DNA from: DAOUJI01 sp965219565
GTDB taxonomy: Bacteria; Chloroflexota; Dehalococcoidia; Lucifugimonadales; JAGWBF01
Direction: 5' to 3'
DNA length: 64,000 nt
Assembly: GCA_965219565.1 (NCBI GenBank)
Contig: OZ244780.1
Span: 2,852,001 to 2,916,000, forward strand
Positions within the stretch are counted from its first letter, which is position 1. Each line of letters starts with the position of its first letter. The translations under genes and the position numbers were made by a program. Shown piece after piece: positions 34,736 to 44,119 of the stretch. The notes under the pieces were generated by a model that saw only the letters and a program-made list of their open reading frames with translations, was not told the DNA's origin and did not search any database.

Positions 34736-35308
34736 GTGCGCATCGGGGTTATTACGGACACTCACCTGCCGGCTCTGGCCAGAACTCTGGACGCTCTGGG
34801 GCCAGCCCCTGCCGAGTTCCTGTCCGAAGTGGACCTGATTCTCCACAGCGGCGACCTGACTGGGAACAGCGTCCTGGACTGGTGCGAGCAGTTCGCCCCG
34901 GTCCTCTGTTCAACGGGCAACAATGACCCCATTCCCGATCACCGCCACAAGGAAATCCAGATTCTGGACGTAGATGGCTGGCGCATCGGGATGATACATG
35001 ACCTGACTCCTGAAGAGCGGCCCGTGGAACTTCTACAGAAGACGTTTCGCACTCCCGTTGACATCATGATCAGCGGCCACACTCACTACGAGCGGCTCGA
35101 ACTCCGCGAAGAAAACGTGATGCTGATGAACAGCGGCAGTCCCAGCTTTCCCAGGCAGAAGGAACTGAGGCTGGGCACGGTAGGCCTGCTGGAAATCACG
35201 AAGAACTCCGTTCACGCCGAGATAATCCGGTTGGGGGAGACCGAGGGACGGCCCAACCCTGGTCAAGCCATAAGCCTGGATATGTTCCGGGACCGCCCTA
35301 TCGGTTAG
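34736..35308 (+). CDS. YfcE/MJ0936-type metallophosphoesterase
   Basis: The 190-residue protein has the calcineurin-like metal motifs: GVITDTHLP (D-x-H), HSGDLTG (GD), STGNNDP (GN-D) and ISGHTHYERLEL (GH-x-H), with NSGSPSFPR near the end. Members are small phosphodiesterases with broad activity. It starts with GTG and no clear ribosome site. It lies between the restriction system and the convergent CoA-transferase gene. Confidence 0.9.
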   Translation: MRIGVITDTHLPALARTLDALGPAPAEFLSEVDLILHSGDLTGNSVLDWCEQFAPVLCSTGNNDPIPDHRHKEIQILDVDGWRIGMIHDLTPEERPVELLQKTFRTPVDIMISGHTHYERLELREENVMLMNSGSPSFPRQKELRLGTVGLLEITKNSVHAEIIRLGETEGRPNPGQAISLDMFRDRPIG

Positions 35309-35321
35309 GGCAAGCGCCCGT

Positions 35322-36611
35322 CTAGACTCCCGGATCGTATTCGGTCCCGATGTGCCCCTGACGCACGAAGTCTGCGTACTCCTCTTCCGAGTACCCCAAC
35401 ACCGTCCGGTAGACGTATTCGTTGTCTTCGCCGAGACGGACCGGCCCGCGTCTGATGGACGTGTCGGTGTTTGAGAACCGGAAGGGAGCGCCCGGATATT
35501 TGTGGACGCCGCAGTCTTCCTGGTAGATTTCCTCGAAAAAGCCGCGCTCGTTGGCATGAGGGTCGTTGACCGCGTCCCTCTGGTCCATTACTGGCCCGGC
35601 TGGGACCCCGGCTTCCTGTAGAAGCCGAGCGGCTTCCATGTTATCCATTCCCAGACTCCACTCAGCTATATACGGGTCCAGGTCGTCCTGGTTCCGGCGG
35701 CGCTCGACAACTCCTGAGAACTTATCGTCCCTTGCCCACGGCGGGTCTCCCAGAGCGTTGCAAAAGGCTTCCCACTCCTTGTCGTTGAAGATGGTGACGT
35801 TCAACCACCGGTCCTCGCCTTTGCATGGATAGCAGCCTTGCACAGCATAGGGATGCCGGTTGCCCAAACGCTCCGGGTTGCGGTTGTTCATGAAGTAGTC
35901 CATGAACATCTCCCCAAAATATGGGAGTGCGCTTTCTGTCAACGACAACTCCGCCAGCTGACCTTTACCCGTCCGCCGTCTGTAGTTGAGAGCGGCCAGG
36001 ACAGCGAAGGCGCCCTGGGCTCCACCTGCGGCGTCCGCCATATACACTGCGGTGTTGGAGGAGGGGTCCATGTCGGTGTAACCCCTCATCACGCTGTGGC
36101 CTATGACACCCTCGATGTGGACGCCAAAAGCCCGGTAGTTGCTGTAGGGGCCAGTGCTTCCGTAGGCTGGCATGCGCATCATGATGAAGTCGTTCTTCTG
36201 TTCTTTGAGCATCTCATAAGAAATGCCCAGCTTCCCCATAGTCTCGGTCACGTTGTTCTCTACCAGCACGTCGGACTTGCTTACAAGCCGCTTGAATATC
36301 TCCAGACCTCCCGGCGTCTTGAGATTCACGGTCATGCTCAGCTTGTTGCTGGAATGGGCGTTGAAGATGGGGTAACGGTTCCAGGGGCGCTGTCCCGGCT
36401 CCCGGTCGGGCAGCCCTCCCTGAAACAGCATCAACCGCTCAAGTTGGTGTCTGGCCGGGCGAGCCATGATGCCGCGGGTCAGAGGGACGAAGGTACTGGT
36501 GGTCTCCACGCGGATGACCTCTGCGCCCAAGGCGGACAGCAAAGCAGTGCAATACGGCCCCGCCCAGACCACCGTCATATCCAGCACCCGTATTCCTTCA
36601 AGGGGCAGCAT
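35322..36611 (-). CDS. Class III CoA-transferase (CaiB/BaiF family)
   Basis: The 429-residue protein begins MLPLEGIRVLDMTVVWAGPY and has ALGAEVIRVETTSTFVPLTR, NKLSMTVNLKTPGGLEIFKR and a TDMDPSSN segment where the catalytic Asp region lies. It is the last of a three-gene minus-strand unit (flavin oxidoreductase, CoA-transferase, CoA-transferase), five bases after the preceding stop. Its substrate is unknown. Confidence 0.9.
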   Translation of the reverse strand: MLPLEGIRVLDMTVVWAGPYCTALLSALGAEVIRVETTSTFVPLTRGIMARPARHQLERLMLFQGGLPDREPGQRPWNRYPIFNAHSSNKLSMTVNLKTPGGLEIFKRLVSKSDVLVENNVTETMGKLGISYEMLKEQKNDFIMMRMPAYGSTGPYSNYRAFGVHIEGVIGHSVMRGYTDMDPSSNTAVYMADAAGGAQGAFAVLAALNYRRRTGKGQLAELSLTESALPYFGEMFMDYFMNNRNPERLGNRHPYAVQGCYPCKGEDRWLNVTIFNDKEWEAFCNALGDPPWARDDKFSGVVERRRNQDDLDPYIAEWSLGMDNMEAARLLQEAGVPAGPVMDQRDAVNDPHANERGFFEEIYQEDCGVHKYPGAPFRFSNTDTSIRRGPVRLGEDNEYVYRTVLGYSEEEYADFVRQGHIGTEYDPGV

Positions 36612-36616
36612 CGTCT

Positions 36617-37828
36617 CTACACAACCCCCTGCCGTCGTAGGGTCACAATGTCATCAGCGGTGTAGCCCAGGCCGCCCAGGACTTCGGCGGTGTGCTGGCC
36701 CAGCAACGGAGGCGGCGTGCGCACCGACCAGGGAGACTCCGGGAATATGAAGGGCCTGGCGGCGTATTTCAGGGCACCTGCCTGGGGGTGCTCCACGTCC
36801 TGGAATGCGCCCCTCTCGTTGAGCGTCGGGTCCTGAGAGGCGTCACCGATGGAGTTGAGGGGCGCGGTGAGCACCTTGTGGGCCTGGGTGGTCTGCCAGG
36901 CCTCCATCTTGGTGCGCTGCAAACACCAGTCCAGGAACTGCTCCTCGGCCTCGATTTGCAGTTCCGGGTGACCGTATGTATCTGGGTTGTCCCACTTGGA
37001 CTCCTGGAAGTATCCAAGGGGCCGGAGCATTCCGATAACCCGTTGAACGTAGCCTCTGGCCACGGTGGCCTCCAGGTATCCGTCGGCGCAGGGATAAGCC
37101 TGTGAGGTGGTGCCAGAGGCTCCCATGGAGGTCCTGAGAGCGACTTCCCCGGTGTAGACGTGGCCCACCAGGTTGCTGGTGCGCCGGTCTATGGAACCCA
37201 GTTGCGTCTCGAAGATGGAGATGTCCACGTGCTCGCCCATCCCATGCAGGCGAACGCCGAACACGGCAGCCATAGTTGCATAGGCGGCGACGGCTCCTCC
37301 CTGGTACATGCCCACAACGCCGCCCAGCTTGATAGGCTCTTTTTCGGCCACACCCGTGGAGTACATGTCGCCGCCCATTCCGTAGAGAACCGCCTCTGAA
37401 GCCTTCCAGTCTCGGTACGGCCCGGTCTGTCCGAAGTTGGACACCGAGGTGAGTACCAAGTCCGACTTGACGGACCGTAGAGCGTCGTAGCCCAGCCCGA
37501 AACGCTCCATAGCACCGGGCTTGAAGCTTTCTACGACTATATCCACCTGCTCGGCCAGTTTCAGTGCGATAGCCACTCCGGCGTCGGTCTTGAGGTCCAG
37601 GGTGACGCTGCGTTTGTTGGTGTTCAGATGTAGGAACAGGCCGCTCTTTTCTTGGTGGGGAATGTCGTCAGGGAATGGGCCAAAGCTCCGGCTGCGGTCT
37701 CCGCCCCCCGGACGTTCCACTTTTATGACGTCTGCGCCGTAGTCGGCCAGGAGCTTGGTGCAATAGGGTCCGGCTATGTGGTGGGAGAAGTCCAGGACTT
37801 TAATGTCGGACAGAGCTGAGTCTTGCAT
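36617..37828 (-). CDS. Class III CoA-transferase (CaiB/BaiF family)
   Basis: The 403-residue protein has IKVLDFSHHIAGPYCTKLLA, YGADVIKVERPGGGDRSRSF and LHLNTNKRSVTLDLKTDAGV, the usual family pattern. It differs from its downstream neighbour in the central region, so the two are not recent duplicates. It stands 10 bases after the flavin oxidoreductase stop. Pairing with a monooxygenase suggests activation of an oxidised acid to its CoA ester. Confidence 0.9.
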   Translation of the reverse strand: MQDSALSDIKVLDFSHHIAGPYCTKLLADYGADVIKVERPGGGDRSRSFGPFPDDIPHQEKSGLFLHLNTNKRSVTLDLKTDAGVAIALKLAEQVDIVVESFKPGAMERFGLGYDALRSVKSDLVLTSVSNFGQTGPYRDWKASEAVLYGMGGDMYSTGVAEKEPIKLGGVVGMYQGGAVAAYATMAAVFGVRLHGMGEHVDISIFETQLGSIDRRTSNLVGHVYTGEVALRTSMGASGTTSQAYPCADGYLEATVARGYVQRVIGMLRPLGYFQESKWDNPDTYGHPELQIEAEEQFLDWCLQRTKMEAWQTTQAHKVLTAPLNSIGDASQDPTLNERGAFQDVEHPQAGALKYAARPFIFPESPWSVRTPPPLLGQHTAEVLGGLGYTADDIVTLRRQGVV

Positions 37829-37838
37829 GACTGTAAAG

Positions 37839-38951
37839 CTATACCGACAGGACCTTGGAGACGCTGCGCTTGACCAACGGGATTAGGTCGGAAGCCACCC
37901 GGCGGCACTCCTCCACGTGGGGGAAGCCCGACAGGATGAACTCGTCAATGCCCAGTTCCCAGTAGTTGACCAGCTCTTTAGCCGCTTGGTCAGGGTCGCC
38001 GACGATCGCGGTTCCACAGTTTACGCGCACCTCGGAGAGACCGTTCCACAGGTGGGCGGCCACCCGGTGGTTGGGGGCAGCCTGAGCCTGGGCTTTCTGG
38101 CCCACCATAGGAGTGCCGGCGATAGCCGCCCTGCGCTGGGCTTTAACCTCCGGGTCTGCGTGGGCGATAAGGTCATCGGCGGCGTTCCAGGCCTCGGCTT
38201 CGGTGTCCCGGACTACCAGGTGGGTGCGTAGTCCGAAGGATGGGGTTCGCCCTTGCCGTTGGAAACTGTCGCGGCTGTCCTCTATGCGTTTGGCCGTAGC
38301 CTCGACGGGCTCTATCCAACCCAGGTGGACGTCGGCTTGCCGCCCGGCCAGTTCCAAAGCCGACCCGGATACGCCCCCCAGGTAGAACCTGGGCTGCTCT
38401 CCCTCGGGCCTGGGCTCGCAGTATGCGTCCTCCAGCCTGTAGTACTGGCCCTGGAAGCCTACCGGACCTGGTTCTGACCACAGCAGTCGGCAGGCGGCTA
38501 TGAACTCCTCGGCCCGGTCATACTTGGCGTCGTGGTCCGACTCCTCACCCAGCCGTTCCATGTCGTTCTGGATGCCTCCTGGGACAATGTTTATGTCCAG
38601 TCGTCCTCCGGATATCTGGTGGAACGCCGCCGCCATCTGGGCAAAAAGGCCCACCGATACGAAGCCGGGACGTACGGCCACGAGAAAGCGAATACGGCTG
38701 GTTACGGCGGCCAGAGCGGCGGCGGTGGTCCAGGTCTCGGCAAGGGGGGCGGACTCATGGAAGAGGCCGTTGGCGAACCGGGTGGGAATCAGGAGCGAGT
38801 AGAACCCCTCTTCTTCAGCCGTCAGGACGACCTTCTTCAGGTAGTCAAAAGTCGGGGGCCGTTCGGCTCTGAGAGCGCCCAGCCGTGTGCCGTCTCCATC
38901 TATGGGAATGAACCAGCTGAAACGGGGTTCGGGGCGTGAAAGACGTTCCAT
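37839..38951 (-). CDS. LLM-class flavin-dependent oxidoreductase (SsuD-like)
   Basis: The 370-residue protein resembles alkanesulfonate monooxygenase-type luciferase-like enzymes: FSWFIPIDGDGTRLGA, AVRPGFVSVGLFAQMAAAFH and GGRLDINIVPGGIQNDMERL, where FMN phosphate is bound. A role in releasing sulfite from a sulfonate is possible, but it could act on other organics. It is the first gene of an operon with two CoA-transferases. Its 5' end faces the two-component system. Confidence 0.88.
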   Translation of the reverse strand: MERLSRPEPRFSWFIPIDGDGTRLGALRAERPPTFDYLKKVVLTAEEEGFYSLLIPTRFANGLFHESAPLAETWTTAAALAAVTSRIRFLVAVRPGFVSVGLFAQMAAAFHQISGGRLDINIVPGGIQNDMERLGEESDHDAKYDRAEEFIAACRLLWSEPGPVGFQGQYYRLEDAYCEPRPEGEQPRFYLGGVSGSALELAGRQADVHLGWIEPVEATAKRIEDSRDSFQRQGRTPSFGLRTHLVVRDTEAEAWNAADDLIAHADPEVKAQRRAAIAGTPMVGQKAQAQAAPNHRVAAHLWNGLSEVRVNCGTAIVGDPDQAAKELVNYWELGIDEFILSGFPHVEECRRVASDLIPLVKRSVSKVLSV

Positions 38952-39074
38952 GTAGAAAGCTTCTCTCGTAGACCGGCGGCTTCTCTGCGTCGAAACGCGG
39001 AGTCGAGTATAGGAGCGGCTTTAAGAAGGTGTCAATCCCAACACCTCCAGCGATAGGCCAAAGGCTGCGCCCGT

Positions 39075-39114
39075 CTTAACATTTCCTTTAAGGTCGGTGA
39101 GATACAATGTTAAG
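39075..39114 (+). promoter_or_regulatory. Candidate operator/promoter of the two-component system
   Basis: CTTAACAT (39075-39082) and ATGTTAAG (39107-39114) form a perfect inverted repeat, with a further TTTAAGG between them. TTAACA, six bases, TTAAGG resembles the direct half-sites bound by PhoP/PhoB-type regulators. TACAAT at 39103-39108 could be a -10 box with no good -35, as in activator-dependent promoters. This suggests autoregulation, but it is inference. Confidence 0.45.
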
Positions 39115-39157
39115 GGAACACATCGGTGTTTGTTACGGTTTTGGCGAGGAGATGACG

Positions 39158-39853
39158 ATGCCCGGCAATCAACGCCATATTCTGGTGGTGGAGGACGACC
39201 ACAAGACCGCTGACTTGGTCCGCATCTACTTGGAACGGGACGGCCACCGGGTTTCGTTAGCCCACGACGGTGTTGCGGGATTGGACCTCGCCCGCGAAGA
39301 AGACCCGGACCTTGTGGTGTTGGACCTCATGTTGCCCGAAATCAACGGTCTGGACGTATGCCGTGTCATCCGCAAGGAAATGGACGTGCCTATCATCATG
39401 CTCACGGCCATGTCCACGGAGCAGGACAAGCTGGAGGGGTTGGACCTGGGCGCAGACGATTACGTCACCAAGCCCTTCAGTCCCAGGGAATTGGCGGCGC
39501 GGGTAAAAGCGGTCCTCCGCAGGACCACCGACGACGGTCTTTTCACTGGACCTTCCCATCTAAGCTTCGACGGTCTGACTATTGACCTTCAACGCCACAG
39601 CGTCATGGCCAAGGAGGAGGAAGTCCATCTTACGCCCACCGAGTTCAGAATTCTGGCCCTGATGGCTAGAGAGCCGGGCAGGCTGTTCACGCGCACCACC
39701 TTGGTGGACCGTGCCCTGGGTTACGATTACGAGGGTATGGAACGAACTGTGGACGTGCACATCCTCAACATCCGACGCAAAATCGAACCACTAGTCAACA
39801 AGCCCCGGTACATCAAGACCGTCTACGGCATGGGTTATAAGTTCGAGGGCTGA
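39158..39853 (+). CDS. OmpR/PhoB-family response regulator
   Basis: The 231-residue regulator has a receiver domain with the acidic pair VVEDD, phospho-acceptor D56 in LVVLDLMLPEINGLD, the Thr in MLTAMS and the Lys in YVTKPFSPREL. The C-terminal winged helix has LTPTEFRILALMAREPGRLF and RTVDVHILNIRRKIEP. The ATG at 39158 is chosen for GAGGAG six bases upstream. It is followed three bases later by its kinase. Confidence 0.95.
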   Translation: MPGNQRHILVVEDDHKTADLVRIYLERDGHRVSLAHDGVAGLDLAREEDPDLVVLDLMLPEINGLDVCRVIRKEMDVPIIMLTAMSTEQDKLEGLDLGADDYVTKPFSPRELAARVKAVLRRTTDDGLFTGPSHLSFDGLTIDLQRHSVMAKEEEVHLTPTEFRILALMAREPGRLFTRTTLVDRALGYDYEGMERTVDVHILNIRRKIEPLVNKPRYIKTVYGMGYKFEG

Positions 39854-39856
39854 CCC

Positions 39857-41233
39857 TTGCTGCACAGCATCCGGTGGCGTCTTCTTATCAGCTTCTTCCT
39901 AGTCAGTGGAGTCAGCCTCGGCATGGCTGCCTTGGTGGTCAGCCGCGCCGCCACCGCCGAGATTAAAGCCCATGAGACGCGGGCTGAGGATCAGCGTTCC
40001 GAGCAGCTCCAGGCAATGCTGGCCCAGGAATACTCCCGGAGCAGAGGCTGGAGCGGCGTAAACGGGATGCTCCAACAGGTGGGGCAGCTCTATTCCCAGA
40101 GAGTAATCGTGGTGGACTTTCGAGGAATCATCGTGGCCGACTCCACGTTGACCAACTCAACCTTGGGGCGTTTTATGGACTCTCCGGTGGAAAGCGAACG
40201 CAGCCTGGTGGTCAGGGGTCCGTCGGGCCAGGTGGGAACCATGCTCATAAACCCGATTACGCTGCCTGGCGACCCGGCTGCCGCCGTCGAGGAGAGCAGC
40301 CTGCCTTCCATCAACCGATTCCTTGTTTGGAGCGGAATCCTGGCCGGAGCTGCAGGCATCATACTCACCTTCTTTCTGTCCCGGCGCATCCTGGCTCCCG
40401 TGGAGTCTCTATCCAGGGCGGCCCGAGACCTGGCCAGGGGCGACTTCTCCCAAAGGGTGGACGTAAAGTCAAAGGATGAGGTAGGAGAACTGGCCGGCGC
40501 CTTCAACTCCATGGCCCAGGAGTTGGCCGCCGCCGAGACAGTCCGCCGGAATATGGTAGCCGACGTGGCCCACGAACTGCGCACCCCACTGTCCAACCTC
40601 AGAGGATACATGGAGGCCATCAAAGACGGACTAGTGGAACCCGACGCAACGACCATCGACACCATGCACGAAGAGGTCGGGGTTCTTACCAGGCTTATCG
40701 AGGACCTTCAAGAGCTGGCCTTGGCGGAGTCTGGGCAACTTGCCCTGGACTTCCAACCCTGCGATCTGGCGGACCTAAGCCGGAGGGAAGTCGCGGCTCA
40801 CCTGCCCACGGCTGAGGAAGCGGGCGTGTCCATCGCATTGGACCTGGCCGAGTCAGCTCCCCTGTATGGAGACCCGGGGCGGCTAGGTCAGGCAATACGG
40901 AATTTGCTGACCAACGCCGTCAACTATACTCCCTCAGGCGGTACGGTAACTGTCAGCGTGTCAACGTCGGGAGACGAGATTGAAGTGCGAGTAACGGACA
41001 CGGGTCCTGGCATCCCTGAAGACCAGATTCCCCAAGTGTTCGAGAGGTTCTATCGAGTGGACAGGTCCCGATCAAGAGCCACCGGCGGCACCGGCTTGGG
41101 ACTGACCATAGCCCGCCGTCTGGTGGAGGCCCACGGGGGTCGTATTACACTGGACAGCCGGGTAGGGGAGGGAGCCTCGTTTAGCATAACCCTCCCCAAA
41201 TCAGGACCGAATTCCGGCCTTGACGCCGCCTGA
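39857..41233 (+). CDS. Membrane sensor histidine kinase
   Basis: The 458-residue kinase has a first membrane helix (about residues 8-28), an extracytoplasmic sensor region of about 120 residues and a second helix (LVWSGILAGAAGIILTFFL). A HAMP linker, the H-box ADVAHELRTPLSNLRGYMEA, N-box NLLTNAVNYTPSGG and ATP-lid motifs DTGPGIP and GGTGLGLTIARRLVEAHGG follow. The layout is PhoR/ResE-like. It starts with TTG three bases after the regulator stop. The signal is unknown. Confidence 0.93.
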   Translation: MLHSIRWRLLISFFLVSGVSLGMAALVVSRAATAEIKAHETRAEDQRSEQLQAMLAQEYSRSRGWSGVNGMLQQVGQLYSQRVIVVDFRGIIVADSTLTNSTLGRFMDSPVESERSLVVRGPSGQVGTMLINPITLPGDPAAAVEESSLPSINRFLVWSGILAGAAGIILTFFLSRRILAPVESLSRAARDLARGDFSQRVDVKSKDEVGELAGAFNSMAQELAAAETVRRNMVADVAHELRTPLSNLRGYMEAIKDGLVEPDATTIDTMHEEVGVLTRLIEDLQELALAESGQLALDFQPCDLADLSRREVAAHLPTAEEAGVSIALDLAESAPLYGDPGRLGQAIRNLLTNAVNYTPSGGTVTVSVSTSGDEIEVRVTDTGPGIPEDQIPQVFERFYRVDRSRSRATGGTGLGLTIARRLVEAHGGRITLDSRVGEGASFSITLPKSGPNSGLDAA

Positions 41234-41330
41234 CACCTCTTGACCCCATTCCGGCCAGGCGCAACAATGACCCAACCATCCTGAAGGCTCGGCTTGCTCC
41301 GGGTCCACACTAACCGGCTTGGAGAGACCA

Positions 41331-42272
41331 ATGACCAACCCCGACATACACTTTGGCGCGACTTTAGGCCTTGGCATAGAATCCGCCGTGGCGGAGGCCA
41401 CCCTGCTGGAGTCTCTGGGTTACGAGTATGTGGGTGCAGGCGAACACTTCATGAGGGGAAATCCTCCCGGCCCCTCCAGCGCCAATCTGCCCCTTCTGGC
41501 TGTAGCAGCCGGCGCCACCTCCAGCATAAAAATCGTGCCGTCCGTGCTGCTGATACCCTTCTACCACCCTACTATGCTCGCCAAATTCACCAACACTCTG
41601 GACATTGCGTCGGGCGGGAGGCTCATACTGGGTGTAGGAGTGGGCGGCGAATACCCCGTGGAGTTCGAAGCGGCGGGGATAAAAGCCAATCAGCGCGGCA
41701 GGCGCGCCGACGAGTGCCTGGAGTCACTGCGGAGGTTGTGGACCGAAGAGCACGTTAGCTATGAGGGACGCTACTACAATCTGAACGACGTGACCATTGT
41801 GCCCGGTCCGGCCCAGGAGCCCCATCCTCCCATCTGGGTGGCGGGGAGGCGAGACGCGGCCATGCGGAGGGCCGTCAAATACGCAGAAGGATGGTTCCCG
41901 TACCTGTACAGCCCCGAACGCTACCGCGACAGCGTGGACAAGATACACGCATTTGCGGAGGAGGCAGGCAGGGACCTGACAGAATTCCAGTGGACCAACT
42001 TCCAGTTTATCTGCATCGGCGACAGCAAGGAGGCGGCGGCGGTGGAGGCAGCGAGGACCTTGTCTGCCGGCTACACCTATTCCGGCGACTTCCTGAACAT
42101 CGTCGGCTCATACTGCGTGTTGGGAACGGTGGAGCAGTGCATAGAGCGGATACAGGAGTACGTAGACGCCGGAGCAAGGCATTTCCTGTTCAGCTGGGCT
42201 TCAAGACATGCCGACCGGCCACGCCAGATGGAGATAGCGGCGACCGAAATCATCCCCCACTTCAAGGGTTAA
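41331..42272 (+). CDS. LLM-class flavin-dependent oxidoreductase
   Basis: The 313-residue protein has YEYVGAGEHFMRGNP, LASGGRLILGVGVGGEYPVE (the F420/FMN-binding region of the family), PIWVAGRRDAAMRRA and GTVEQCIERIQEYVDAGARH. It is closer to the short F420/FMN-dependent luciferase-like group than the two other family members in the window. The ATG at 41331 follows GGAGAG. The substrate and whether it uses FMN or F420 are unknown. Confidence 0.85.
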   Translation: MTNPDIHFGATLGLGIESAVAEATLLESLGYEYVGAGEHFMRGNPPGPSSANLPLLAVAAGATSSIKIVPSVLLIPFYHPTMLAKFTNTLDIASGGRLILGVGVGGEYPVEFEAAGIKANQRGRRADECLESLRRLWTEEHVSYEGRYYNLNDVTIVPGPAQEPHPPIWVAGRRDAAMRRAVKYAEGWFPYLYSPERYRDSVDKIHAFAEEAGRDLTEFQWTNFQFICIGDSKEAAAVEAARTLSAGYTYSGDFLNIVGSYCVLGTVEQCIERIQEYVDAGARHFLFSWASRHADRPRQMEIAATEIIPHFKG

Positions 42273-42278
42273 ACGCTG

Positions 42279-42749
42279 TTAGACGCTGCGCCTGACGGCC
42301 CGCTGAGCTTCTCTATCTCTGTCCCGGTCGATGATGGCGCGCCGCTTGTCATACTGTCGTTTTCCCCGGGCCAGTCCCAATTCCACCTTGGCCACATGGT
42401 TCCTGATATAGAGGCGCAGTGGGACTATGGTGTGCCCCTTCTGAGACACCGCCGCCGCCCATTCCTTTACCTGCTCCTTATGAAGCAGCAGTTTCCGCGG
42501 CCTGAGGGGGTCGTGGTTGTTGAAGGCGGCGTCCTGGTACTGGGCTATGTGGCAGTTGACGAGCCATAGCTCGCCCTTGTCCGGTTTGACGTAGGCACCG
42601 GCAATATTAACCCGTCCGGCCCGGATAGACTTGATCTCGGCGCCGGTAAGGACCACCCCGGCCTCCACGCGTTCCAGGATGTTGTAGTCGTGGAACGCTT
42701 TCCGGTTCTGGGTTATCGTGCGGTGGTTATCAACCTTCTTGCTATTCAA
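42279..42749 (-). CDS. smpB: SsrA (tmRNA)-binding protein SmpB
   Basis: The 156-residue protein has NRKAFHDYNILERVEAGVVL, the signature EIKSIRAGRVNIAGAYVKP, NNHDPLRPRKLLLHKEQ and the basic tail KRQYDKRRAIIDRDRDREAQ. It binds tmRNA and helps rescue stalled ribosomes. The TTG at 42749 gives the usual length and overlaps the end of the protease gene upstream by eight bases; a longer upstream start would add atypical residues. The tmRNA gene is not seen in the window. Confidence 0.93.
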   Translation of the reverse strand: MNSKKVDNHRTITQNRKAFHDYNILERVEAGVVLTGAEIKSIRAGRVNIAGAYVKPDKGELWLVNCHIAQYQDAAFNNHDPLRPRKLLLHKEQVKEWAAAVSQKGHTIVPLRLYIRNHVAKVELGLARGKRQYDKRRAIIDRDRDREAQRAVRRSV

Positions 42750-43962
42750 CGGCCTGTACCAGAATCTCCAACTCTTCAATGGCCCGGTCCAACTGGAGGT
42801 CGTCGTCGCTGTCCTCCGTCTGCTCAACTACGATATCAGGCTCCAGGCCGTCTCCCTCAATGAGAGCCCCGGAGGGAGTGTGCCAGTGGGCGATGGTGAA
42901 GAAAATCCCCGACCCGTCGGACAGCTTACGGAGGGTGTTGACGCTGCCCTTGCCGAAGGTTACAGTGCCTATAATGGACGCCCGATCGTTGTCTCTAATG
43001 GCCCCAGCCAGGACCTCGCTACCGCTGGCGCTGTATTCGTTTACCAGCACCACCATGGGAATGTCCTTGGCAAGGCCCCCTTTCTTTAGAGGCCAGTCGT
43101 TCCTCGTTCCTTGACCGTCCACCTCGTAGAGGGCGATCCCTTCGTCGACGAACTGGCTGGTGACGTCCACGACGGTCCTGAGAAACCCGCCGGGGTTGTT
43201 CCGCAGGTCCAATATAATTCCACTGGCGCCGAGCCTGTGCAGGGTTTCGATGGCCTCGACCGCCTCCTGGTTGGTGCTGTCTGTGAAGGAGGTTATCCGG
43301 AGATGGGCTATCCGCCCCACCAGCATCCTCAAGCTCACGCTTTCCACCAGGATTACGTCCCTGACGATGGTCACCGTTAGAGGCTCGCCCCTGGACGGGC
43401 GGAAGACGCCCAGTTCCACGGCTTCCCCCTTAGGTCCTCGAATCCGCCCTACGGCCTCCATGATGGACAGACCCTCGGCGCTTTCGCCGTTTATGGAAGT
43501 CAGGATGTCGCCTGGCTTGAGTCCGGCTTTGTCGGCGGGAGTGTCGGCGATGGGGGCTATGATGGTGATGCGCCCGTCTCTCATGCCGACATGGGCGCCT
43601 ATTCCCTCGAACTCGCCCCTAAGGTCCTGCGACTCCTGTTGTTGCTGCTCCGGGGTCAGGTAGGCAGCATGGGGATCGTCCAGCGCCTCGATAATCCCGC
43701 GGGCGGCCCCTTGGCTCAACAGTTCTGCGTCCAGTTCTCGGCCCCGCAGGTGTTCTTCTTGCAGATGGGCCCAGACCTCGGCAAGTATGTCGAACTCCGA
43801 CGGCAGCCCCTCGATTCCCGCGCTGGCGCCGGCTTCGGGGGTCGGGGCCGTTCCGTCGTCGGACTTGCCGAATCGGACCGACACGCAACCTGCGGCAATC
43901 ACTAGGGCAGCGACGACTGCCAAGAAGAGTAAGGACCAACTCATTCTGAATTTGGAAAACAA
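42742..43962 (-). CDS. S41-family C-terminal processing protease, lipoprotein
   Basis: The 406-residue protein begins with a signal peptide and lipobox VIAAGC, so it is probably anchored outside the membrane. A PDZ domain (GIGAHVGMRDGRITIIAPIA, GLKPGDILTSING) precedes the protease core with the catalytic Ser in NEYSASGSEVLAGAIRD and Lys in TVTFGKGSVNTL. It cleaves extracytoplasmic proteins near their C-termini. It lies next to hflC-hflK-ftsH, a group of membrane quality-control genes. Confidence 0.92.
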   Translation of the reverse strand: MFSKFRMSWSLLFLAVVAALVIAAGCVSVRFGKSDDGTAPTPEAGASAGIEGLPSEFDILAEVWAHLQEEHLRGRELDAELLSQGAARGIIEALDDPHAAYLTPEQQQQESQDLRGEFEGIGAHVGMRDGRITIIAPIADTPADKAGLKPGDILTSINGESAEGLSIMEAVGRIRGPKGEAVELGVFRPSRGEPLTVTIVRDVILVESVSLRMLVGRIAHLRITSFTDSTNQEAVEAIETLHRLGASGIILDLRNNPGGFLRTVVDVTSQFVDEGIALYEVDGQGTRNDWPLKKGGLAKDIPMVVLVNEYSASGSEVLAGAIRDNDRASIIGTVTFGKGSVNTLRKLSDGSGIFFTIAHWHTPSGALIEGDGLEPDIVVEQTEDSDDDLQLDRAIEELEILVQAVE

Positions 43963-44119
43963 GGGACCGGCGACCTCCCCAGGAATGGCCGTGACCTGTT
44001 TTCAATATATCACATCGACTCTGAAGAAACGGTTAAGCAGGGACAATGCCAGAATATGTTGTAGTTGGGTGCCGCACGGCGGTTGGGGGAAGTCCTACGA
44101 GGCAGGACCTAGGACCGAA

